Source of the DNA: Rhodococcus sp. Z13
Lineage (GTDB): Bacteria; Actinomycetota; Actinomycetes; Mycobacteriales; Mycobacteriaceae
Reading direction: 5' to 3'
Assembly (NCBI RefSeq): GCF_025837095.1
Contig: NZ_CP107551.1
Coordinates: 4,086,668 to 4,150,667 of the forward strand
Length of the DNA: 64,000 nucleotides
Shown here: positions 57,710 through 64,000 of the stretch, one piece after another
Layout of the letters: the number at the start of each line of letters is the position of its first letter
Numbering within the stretch: the first letter of the stretch is position 1
Notes under the pieces: generated by a model
The model's input: the letters and a program-made list of their open reading frames with translations, nothing else
Databases searched by the model: none
Told to the model about the DNA's origin: nothing
Made by a program: the position numbers and the translations under genes

Positions 57710-58996
57710 TCAGTCCTGTTCGTTCCGCCGCTCCCGCCCGATCCGCCCCCGCACCACGGTGCGGAGCGATCGGGGCGCGACACCCATGTCACGGCGGGCG
57801 CGGCCGCGGGTCACCAGGACCCCGAGGATCGCGATGATCCAGATCGGGTACTGCAGCAGCCACGCGGCACGGAAGGCGTCGAAGGTGTAGCCGCCGAGTT
57901 GTTCGAGGACGACGCCCATCATCTGTACGACGAGCAGGGTCGCGAGGAAGCCACCGATGTTGACGATGCCGTTGGCGGTGCCGAGCGCCGTGCCGGGATT
58001 GAAGGTGCGGGCGTAGTCGAAGCCGATCATCGACCCCGGCCCGCCCACGGAGATGACGACGACGAGCACGACCAGCAGCCACAGCGGCGCCGGGCCCGGC
58101 AGCGCGACGACCGCCGTCCACACGGCCACTTCGGCGAGGATGATGCCGAGGACGAGCCAGGAACGGCGCATCGGGAACCGTCCGGACAGCACGCCCAGGA
58201 TCGGTCCGGCCGCGATGGCGGTCACCACCGACACGGTGAGCATCGAACCCGCGGCGGCCGGGGAGAGCCCCTGAGCCGACACGAGGTACGGCACGCCCCA
58301 CATGAGGGCGAAGGTCGTCAGCGAGAACTGGGTGCCCATGTGGGTGAAGAAGCCGAGCTTGGTGCCGGGCCGGCGCCAGACGGTACCGAGGCCGGCGAGC
58401 ACCTCGCGCAGGCCCGCCGCCGTGGTCTCCCGGCTCTTTCCGGGCGGGGCGTCACGCACCACCGCGAGGACGAGCACACACGCGAGCAGTCCGAGCCCGG
58501 CGGCGCTGCCGTAGGCCGCGGTCCAACCGGGTCCGGTGAGCAGGAAGACGAACGGCACGGCGGACAGGATCTGACCGATCTGCCCGAAGATGCCGGTCAG
58601 CTGCGAGACCACCGGGACCCGGCGTGGCGCGAACCAGACCGGAACCAGACGCAGCACCGAGATGAAGGTGAGCGAGTCACCGACGCCGACGAGCACCCGC
58701 GCGAGGTACGCCACCGGCAGCGATTCGGTGGTGGCGAGGATCGCCTGCCCGACGGCGAGGACGACGGCTCCCGCCGCGATCATCCGGCGGGAGCCGAAGC
58801 GGTCGAGCAGCACCCCGGCGGGGATCTGCATCCCGGCATAGACGACGAGCTGGAGGACGACGAAGCCCGACAGCACCGCCGGGGAGATGCCGAACCGCTC
58901 GGTCGCGGCCAGTCCGGAGACACCGAACGCGGTCCGGTGAAGGACGGCGATGATGTAGGCGAGTACCCCGACGCTCCAGACCAGCCATGCCCTCAT
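57710..58996 (-). CDS. Major facilitator superfamily transporter
   Basis: A 428-residue membrane protein with about 12 helices. After the second helix comes the family loop GVLLDRFGSRRMIAAGAV; helix 5 carries LTGIFGQIGQILSAVPFVF, and the second half repeats with GRFPMRRSWLVLG. Charged residues are sparse in helices, which fits a drug or organic-acid transporter; substrate cannot be told. It closes the catabolic region, so import of the cluster substrate or export of an intermediate is possible. ATG 58996 gives the correct first helix. Confidence 0.88.
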   Translation of the reverse strand: MRAWLVWSVGVLAYIIAVLHRTAFGVSGLAATERFGISPAVLSGFVVLQLVVYAGMQIPAGVLLDRFGSRRMIAAGAVVLAVGQAILATTESLPVAYLARVLVGVGDSLTFISVLRLVPVWFAPRRVPVVSQLTGIFGQIGQILSAVPFVFLLTGPGWTAAYGSAAGLGLLACVLVLAVVRDAPPGKSRETTAAGLREVLAGLGTVWRRPGTKLGFFTHMGTQFSLTTFALMWGVPYLVSAQGLSPAAAGSMLTVSVVTAIAAGPILGVLSGRFPMRRSWLVLGIILAEVAVWTAVVALPGPAPLWLLVVLVVVISVGGPGSMIGFDYARTFNPGTALGTANGIVNIGGFLATLLVVQMMGVVLEQLGGYTFDAFRAAWLLQYPIWIIAILGVLVTRGRARRDMGVAPRSLRTVVRGRIGRERRNEQD

Positions 58997-59037
58997 GATG
59001 CGTCGAGCATACGTGGGTCTTTTAGCAGAATTAACTA

Positions 59038-60045
59038 CTACTGCTCGCGTCCCAGCGACACCCACTGCGGATCCGCCGCGCGCGGCCCGGCGATCCTGTC
59101 GGCGAGCCGGTCGAGACGCGCGATCTGCTCGTCGGTGAGGGTGACGTCGAGGGCGCCGGCGTTCTCGGTGACCCGGTCGGCGTAACGGGTGCCGGGGATC
59201 GATACGGACGGCAGCCCGTACTCGCGGCCCTTCGCGTCGAGCCAGGCCAGCGCGACCTGCGCGATGGTCGCTCCGGCCTCCTGTCCCACGGCCCGCACCT
59301 CCTCGCGCACGCTCAGGTTGGTCGGCAACGCGTCGGCGGCGAAGCGTGGGAACCGCCGGCGCAGGTCCTGCTCGCCGATCTGCGCGGGGTCGAAGGCGTC
59401 GGTGAGCAGACCGCGGCTCACCGGCGAGTAGGGCACGAAGCCGATGCCGAGCTCGGCGGCGGTGGGCACGACGTGGCGTTCGACGTCCCGCGAGACGATG
59501 CTCCACTCCGACTGGATCGCGGCGATGGGGTGGACGGCGTGCGCGCGACGCAGTTCCTCGCCGGTCGCCTCGGACAGCCCGATGTGCCGTATCTTGCCGG
59601 CCTGCACGAGTTCGGCGAGTGCACCGACGGTGTCCTCGACGGGCACCTCGGGGTCGACGCGGTGCAGGTAGTACAGGTCGACGTGGTCGACGCCGAGCCG
59701 GGCGAGCGACTCGTCGATGGCCTGCTTGGCGTATTCGGGGCGGCCGTTGATGCGGCGGTTCGCCGTGCCCGTGGTGCCGATGGATCCGGTGAGGCCGAAC
59801 TTGGTGGCGACCTGCACCTCGTCGCCGCGCTCGGCGAGCAGCTTGCCGACGACCTGTTCGCTCACGCCGTCGCCGTAGACGTTGGCGGTGTCGATGAAGG
59901 TGACGCCCAGGTCCACGGCGTGGTGCAGGGTGGCGAGCGCCTCGTCGAGGTCGACCGGACCGTAGGCGGGACCGACCGACATGGCGCCGTAGCCCTGCGC
60001 GCTGACGGTCAGGCCGGGGGCGAGTTCGACGGTCCGGACGGGCAT
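59038..60045 (-). CDS. Aldo/keto reductase
   Basis: A 335-residue NADPH-dependent reductase of the general stress/YajO-like group. Catalytic residues are Asp and Tyr in FIDTANVYGDG, Lys in VATKFGLTG and His in DLYYLHRVDPE. The cofactor site near the C-terminus reads SIPGTRYADRVTENAGAL. CAGGAGAAACAC precedes ATG 60045. It reduces aldehydes or ketones. It lies 42 bp upstream of the MFS gene on the same strand, so the two could be co-transcribed. Confidence 0.9.
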   Translation of the reverse strand: MPVRTVELAPGLTVSAQGYGAMSVGPAYGPVDLDEALATLHHAVDLGVTFIDTANVYGDGVSEQVVGKLLAERGDEVQVATKFGLTGSIGTTGTANRRINGRPEYAKQAIDESLARLGVDHVDLYYLHRVDPEVPVEDTVGALAELVQAGKIRHIGLSEATGEELRRAHAVHPIAAIQSEWSIVSRDVERHVVPTAAELGIGFVPYSPVSRGLLTDAFDPAQIGEQDLRRRFPRFAADALPTNLSVREEVRAVGQEAGATIAQVALAWLDAKGREYGLPSVSIPGTRYADRVTENAGALDVTLTDEQIARLDRLADRIAGPRAADPQWVSLGREQ

Positions 60046-60161
60046 GTGTTTCTCCTGAGTACTCGTAGGGGGTTCCGGTGGCGGATTCTTCCGCACCTCG
60101 CCGATCACCGCGAGCGTTGAAATCGCCATGAGCGCAGCCCCGACGGACCTAGGCTGGACCC

Positions 60162-60734
60162 ATGGCCGTCGACTGGCTCGCTCTGCAACGCACCGCTCGC
60201 CGCGAGTTCGACACCCGCGTCGCGCAGATCACCGACTGGCACGCCCCCACCCCGGACACCGAATGGGACGTCACCGACCTGGTCCGGCACATGGTCGACG
60301 AACAGCGGTGGGTGCAGCCGCTGACCTCGGGACGGACCCTCGCCGAGGCCGAGGCAGCGCTCGAACCGATCGGCGACGACCTCGCCGTCGAGTGGGCGCG
60401 CTACGCCGAGCAGGCCACCGCCGCCTGGGCCATGACCCCACCCGCGCAGGAGGTGCACCTGTCCTACGGGAGGGTGCCGTGCCTCGACTACCTGAAACAG
60501 CAGGTCGCGGACATCGCGATCCACACCTGGGATCTCGCCCGGGCGATCGGCGCCGACGAGCACCTCGACCCCCGCCTCGTCGAGGCGGTGTGGGCCGATC
60601 TCGAACCGCAACGCGATCTGCTCGCCTCGAGCGGTCTGTTCGCCGATCCCGTCCCGCTCCCCGACGACGCATCCCTGCAGGACCGGCTCCTCGCCCTCAC
60701 CGGGCGTGATCCCCGACCCGGAGGACGGCCATGA
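60162..60734 (+). CDS. TIGR03086-type maleylpyruvate isomerase / DinB-like metal protein
   Basis: A 190-residue four-helix-bundle protein. Histidines in [11 protein letters not shown] and [14 protein letters not shown], with acidic residues, fit the metal site of the mycothiol-dependent maleylpyruvate isomerase superfamily, but true isomerase activity is unproven for this branch. The C-terminal [20 protein letters not shown] motif (F.dpVpvp.dAp.qdRLLa) is typical of the TIGR03086 subgroup. Its stop overlaps the ilvD start by four bases, a coupling that suggests a thiol or cluster-protection role toward IlvD; this is inference. Confidence 0.82.
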   Translation: MAVDWLALQRTARREFDTRVAQITDWHAPTPDTEWDVTDLVRHMVDEQRWVQPLTSGRTLAEAEAALEPIGDDLAVEWARYAEQATAAWAMTPPAQEVHLSYGRVPCLDYLKQQVADIAIHTWDLARAIGADEHLDPRLVEAVWADLEPQRDLLASSGLFADPVPLPDDASLQDRLLALTGRDPRPGGRP

Positions 60735-62428
60735 CGGACAGCCCCGACATCAAACCCCGCAGCCGCGACGTCACCGACGGGATGGAGAAGGCCGCCTCGC
60801 GGGGCATGCTGCGCGCCGTCGGCATGAGCGACGACGACTGGCCGAAGCCCCAGATCGGGGTGGCCTCCTCGTGGAACGAGATCACCCCCTGCAACCTGCC
60901 GCTCGAACGTCTGGCCCGCGCGGTCAAGGAGGGTGTGCACGCCGCCGGGGGTTATCCCCTCGAGTTCGGCACCATCTCGGTGTCGGACGGGATCTCGATG
61001 GGACACGAGGGCATGCACTTCTCGCTCGTGTCACGGGAGGTCATCGCCGACAGCGTCGAGACCGTGATGCAGGCCGAGCGACTCGACGCCTCCGTGCTGC
61101 TCGCCGGCTGCGACAAGTCGCTGCCCGGCATGCTCATGGCCGCCGCGCGCCTCGACCTCGCGGCCGTCTTCCTCTACGCCGGGTCGATCCTGCCCGGCAC
61201 CGCGAAACTGTCGGACGGCACCGAACGCGACGTGACGATCATCGACGCCTTCGAGGCGGTCGGCGCGTGTGCCCGCGGCCTGATGTCCGAGACCGATCTC
61301 GACGCGATCGAACGGGCGATCTGCCCGGGCGAGGGTGCCTGCGGTGGTATGTACACCGCGAACACGATGGCGAGTGCGGCCGAGGCGCTGGGGATGTCCC
61401 TGCCGGGCAGCGCCTCTCCCCCGGCCACCGACCGGCGCCGCGACGGTTTCGCGCGCCGCAGCGGGCAGGCGGTGGTGGAGATGCTGCGTCGCGGCATCAC
61501 CACCTCGGACATCCTCACGAAGGAGGCCTTCGAGAACGCCATCGCCGTGGTCATGGCGTTCGGCGGTTCCACCAACGCCGTCCTGCACCTGCTGGCCATC
61601 GCCCACGAGGCCCGCGTCGACCTGAGCCTCGACGACTTCGTGCGGGTCGGTGCCCGGGTGCCGCACCTCGCCGACGTCAAACCGTTCGGCCGGCACGTGA
61701 TGAAGGACGTCGACCACATCGGTGGTGTCCCCGTCGTCATGAAGGCGTTGCTGGATGCCGGTCTGCTGCACGGCGACTGTCTGACGGTCACCGGCCGCAC
61801 CGTCGCCGAGAACCTCGCCGGGATCGCGCCGCCGGATCCGGACGGCAAGGTGCTGCGCGTGCTCGACGAGCCCATCCACCCGACCGGGGGCATCACGATC
61901 CTGCGTGGGAGCCTCGCCCCGGAGGGCGCGGTGGTGAAATCGGCGGGTTTCGACGAATCCGTGTTCGAGGGCACCGCGCGGGTCTTCGAACGCGAACGCG
62001 CCGCGATGGACGCGCTCGAGGACGGCACCATCACCGCGGGCGACGTCGTGGTCATCCGGTACGAGGGACCGAAGGGCGGGCCGGGCATGCGCGAGATGCT
62101 CGCCATCACCGGCGCGATCAAGGGGGCCGGGCTCGGCAAGGACGTCCTGCTGCTCACCGACGGCCGCTTCTCCGGCGGCACCACGGGTCTGTGCGTGGGG
62201 CACGTCGCGCCGGAGGCCGTGGACGGGGGGCCCATCGCGTTCGTGCGCGACGGCGACCGCATCCGGCTCGACGTCGCGCACGGGCGTCTCGACGTGCTGG
62301 TGGACGAGGAGGAGATGCAGGCGCGGCGGCAGGGCTGGAAACCCCTGCCGCCGCGCTACACCCGTGGTGTTCTGGCCAAGTACATCAAGCTGGTCGGGTC
62401 CGCCTCGACCGGCGCGGTGTGCGGGTGA
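60731..62428 (+). CDS. ilvD: Dihydroxy-acid dehydratase
   Basis: A 565-residue iron-sulfur dehydratase that makes 2-keto acids in valine, leucine and isoleucine synthesis. Cysteines for the cluster are in [22 protein letters not shown] and [37 protein letters not shown] and [17 protein letters not shown] are all conserved. Length is normal. The usual neighbours ilvB, ilvN and ilvC are absent, as is common in actinobacteria. A sugar-acid dehydratase role is a weaker alternative because the family motifs fit IlvD well. Confidence 0.93.
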   Translation: MTDSPDIKPRSRDVTDGMEKAASRGMLRAVGMSDDDWPKPQIGVASSWNEITPCNLPLERLARAVKEGVHAAGGYPLEFGTISVSDGISMGHEGMHFSLVSREVIADSVETVMQAERLDASVLLAGCDKSLPGMLMAAARLDLAAVFLYAGSILPGTAKLSDGTERDVTIIDAFEAVGACARGLMSETDLDAIERAICPGEGACGGMYTANTMASAAEALGMSLPGSASPPATDRRRDGFARRSGQAVVEMLRRGITTSDILTKEAFENAIAVVMAFGGSTNAVLHLLAIAHEARVDLSLDDFVRVGARVPHLADVKPFGRHVMKDVDHIGGVPVVMKALLDAGLLHGDCLTVTGRTVAENLAGIAPPDPDGKVLRVLDEPIHPTGGITILRGSLAPEGAVVKSAGFDESVFEGTARVFERERAAMDALEDGTITAGDVVVIRYEGPKGGPGMREMLAITGAIKGAGLGKDVLLLTDGRFSGGTTGLCVGHVAPEAVDGGPIAFVRDGDRIRLDVAHGRLDVLVDEEEMQARRQGWKPLPPRYTRGVLAKYIKLVGSASTGAVCG

Positions 62429-62451
62429 GGACCGAGTGCACCGGCCCTCAC
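62425..62451. terminator. Possible terminator at the ilvD / protease junction
   Basis: GTGAGG and CCTCAC arms with an inner CCG/CGG pair form an interrupted stem that includes the ilvD stop codon and lies 12 bp from the convergent protease stop. Moderate support only. Confidence 0.45.
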
Positions 62452-62462
62452 CCGAACTCCCG

Positions 62463-63125
62463 CTAGACAGGCCGGAATCCGGCTCCCACTCCGCCGGTAC
62501 GGTTGATGTCGGTGATGATCGCGTCCATGTTGGTGCCGACCTCGGGGCCGATGCACGGCGCGGCCAGATAGGCGTTGACCATGGCCACGAGGGTCGTGCC
62601 CACCACCACCGGAGCACCGGAGTCGCCTTGGACGACACACATCTGGGTCCAGGTCTCCCGCGACTGAAAGACGTCGCCCCACACGATCCCGCAGGTGTTG
62701 CCGGTGGTGCGGCCCTCCTTGCAGGCGATGTCCAGGAAGCCCGGGGGCGCACCGAGTCCCGTGATCGTCACACCGCCGATCCGGTTGACGGGAACGACCT
62801 TGCCGGGGTCGAATTCGACGACGGCGTAGTCGAGCGCCGGGTTGACCCGGACGAAACGCCCGAGGACTCCGGCGTCGATGTCGTTCTCGGACTTGACCGT
62901 CCAGCCCGGATCACCGCAGTGCCCCGCCGTGATACCGACGAGCCGGCCGGCGGAGTCGTAGCCGATGGTGGTCAGCGTGCAGTCGTACATGTCGCGGGTG
63001 CCGTCGCCCAGGGTGATACCGGACCCGCCGCCGAGAGGGACGGGGGGAGCCGCGGTGGCGACTCCGGTGCCCGCACCTATCAGCGCGAGCGCAGTGATGA
63101 CGGCTACCAAGAGTTTCTTGAACAT
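62463..63125 (-). CDS. Secreted trypsin-like (S1 family) serine protease
   Basis: A 220-residue exported protein. The signal peptide is KKLLVAVITALALIGAG...ATAAPP with cleavage near residue 26. The mature chain has the catalytic triad: His in ITAGHCGDPG, Asp in NPALDYAVVEFD and Ser in VVQGDSGAPVVVG. Cysteines around the His and Ser motifs should form disulfides. This small size and pattern match actinobacterial streptogrisin-like proteases; no pro-domain is visible. It could act in the cell wall or outside the cell. Confidence 0.88.
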   Translation of the reverse strand: MFKKLLVAVITALALIGAGTGVATAAPPVPLGGGSGITLGDGTRDMYDCTLTTIGYDSAGRLVGITAGHCGDPGWTVKSENDIDAGVLGRFVRVNPALDYAVVEFDPGKVVPVNRIGGVTITGLGAPPGFLDIACKEGRTTGNTCGIVWGDVFQSRETWTQMCVVQGDSGAPVVVGTTLVAMVNAYLAAPCIGPEVGTNMDAIITDINRTGGVGAGFRPV

Positions 63126-63173
63126 CGTGCCCCTCCTGCGCCCCCACCCACGAATGTCGATGAGCTGAGGGTA

Positions 63174-63962
63174 CTAGAGGTGGCCTCCGGATTTGCGGGT
63201 TGTGCCCAAGCATTCGAGAGCTTTTCGTGCTTCCTCGAGTTCGCGGCTGAGTTGCGCGACCCGTTCCTCCGCCGCGCGACGCGCCTCCTCGATCACCGAC
63301 TGCACCGCTTCCACCGCCGTCGGGTCGCCGAGTTCGCGTACGGCCCGTTCGACGGCGTCGGGCGCGACCGGTGCGGGCCTGCCGACCTTACGGGCACCGT
63401 GGGCCACACCGACGGTCCACTCGTTCTCGGGATCGATGGTGACGGTGATGGTGATCGACGGCGCCTTCTTCGCCTTGCGGGCGGGCGTCTTCGGCTTCGC
63501 CGGTGCCGGGGCGGCGGGCCGGGCGGCGGCGGGCGTCTGGGTCACGGGCTTCTCCTCGGCACGGGGTGCGGCAGGGGTTCTGCGGGGTGCGGGCGCAGGA
63601 CGCGCGTCCGCGCGCGGGGCGGGTGCGGCGGGGACGCTCTTCACGGGAGCGGCCTTCGCCGGGGTGGTCTTCGCGGGCGCGGGCCGTCGAGTGCCTGCGG
63701 GGCGCTTCGGGGCGGCCGCGGGTTCCTTCGTGGCGCGCAGCTCGTCGATCTCGAAGGGCAGCTCGTCGTCGACCCCCTTGGGCCGGACGACGACCGTGGT
63801 GCCGCTGATCGACACGACCCGCCCCGAGGTGCCCGGGTCGATGCCGAGACTCGGGATGCCGTCGACGAGGTAGACGGTCGCGCGGCGTCCCTCGGCGAGA
63901 GCGGTACTCAACTCTCCGAGTTGCTCTTCCGTCAGGTGGTCCGCGCGTCTGCGGGGCGGCAT
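63174..63962 (-). CDS. Ala/Pro-rich protein of unknown function (possibly DUF6319)
   Basis: A 262-residue protein with three parts. Residues 1-75 form a compact domain (HLTEEQLGELSTALAEGRRA, then a beta region SGRVVSISGTTVVVRPKGVD) resembling a small barrel; residues 76-165 are an Ala/Pro/Lys-rich low-complexity linker of the kind seen in DNA-associated actinobacterial proteins; residues 166-262 end with a predicted coiled coil (AVQSVIEEARRAAEERVAQL). I recall related proteins as DUF6319, but this is from memory. The lysine-rich linker could allow nucleic-acid binding; no enzyme motif is seen. Confidence 0.7.
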   Translation of the reverse strand: MPPRRRADHLTEEQLGELSTALAEGRRATVYLVDGIPSLGIDPGTSGRVVSISGTTVVVRPKGVDDELPFEIDELRATKEPAAAPKRPAGTRRPAPAKTTPAKAAPVKSVPAAPAPRADARPAPAPRRTPAAPRAEEKPVTQTPAAARPAAPAPAKPKTPARKAKKAPSITITVTIDPENEWTVGVAHGARKVGRPAPVAPDAVERAVRELGDPTAVEAVQSVIEEARRAAEERVAQLSRELEEARKALECLGTTRKSGGHL

Positions 63963-64000
63963 GCGACGTCCTTTCTCGGTTCGCCGGGGGCGGCAACGGT

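Overview
The window is high-G+C actinobacterial DNA. The gene content points to a mycolic-acid-containing actinomycete, most likely Rhodococcus: a full mce lipid importer with its Mkl ATPase, an IdeR-type iron box, a LigC/PrimPolC pair, a mycofactocin-coupled dehydrogenase, a LppU-type lipoprotein and many fatty-acid-type CoA enzymes. The genus is inferred from gene content; no rRNA or tRNA gene was seen.

Layout. (1) 1-8.7 kb: end of a dodecin gene, a serine hydrolase with a 21-bp tandem repeat at its 5' end, a secreted protein, the PrimPolC/LigC repair pair, a LppU-like lipoprotein, an exonuclease, a GAF/LuxR regulator and an acyl-CoA synthetase. (2) 8.7-11.7 kb: a TetR regulator, an acyl-CoA dehydrogenase (FadE25 type) with an inverted repeat inside its promoter, and 3-hydroxybutyryl-CoA dehydrogenase. 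(3) 11.8-13.8 kb: an IdeR box, a 12-codon leader ORF, an Mtb12-like anchored protein and a siderophore-binding lipoprotein. (4) 13.8-14.6 kb: a decayed patch with a frameshifted type VII secretion-like gene and a frameshifted, truncated RelA/SpoT-type synthetase. (5) 14.6-24.4 kb: a complete minus-strand mce operon, mkl-yrbEA-yrbEB-mceA-F-mas. (6) 24.6-27.6 kb: an FprB-type ferredoxin reductase and a transglycosylase/NlpC-P60 cell-wall enzyme.

(7) 27.8-57.6 kb is the centre of interest: about 30 kb of catabolic genes in many short operons. It holds a P450 and its ferredoxin, two Rieske oxygenase alpha subunits each next to a two-domain GNAT protein, a phthalate-dioxygenase-type reductase, three SDRs (one mycofactocin-coupled), two aldehyde dehydrogenases, two acyl-CoA ligases, an acyl-CoA dehydrogenase, two enoyl-CoA hydratases, a double class III CoA-transferase, two thiolase-fold proteins without the usual nucleophilic cysteine, a DUF35 protein, an NTF2-like protein, an alpha/beta hydrolase and four TetR regulators. 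I read it as a pathway in which a hydrophobic, probably alicyclic or terpenoid-like compound is hydroxylated, oxidised to an acid, activated with CoA, dehydrogenated, hydrated and cleaved. The substrate is unknown.

Two conserved DNA motifs tie the cluster together. One (CAAT-N12-ATTG, overlapping a TTGACG -35 box) lies upstream of the ferredoxin/P450, ligase/hydratase and SDR operons. The other (CCTA-N7-TAGG type, 17 bp) lies upstream of five other operons. The four TetR regulators fall into two paralogous pairs, which fits two regulons, but the pairing of regulator with motif is inference.

(8) 57.7-64 kb: an MFS transporter, an aldo/keto reductase, a maleylpyruvate-isomerase-like protein overlapping ilvD, a secreted trypsin-like protease and an Ala/Pro-rich protein.
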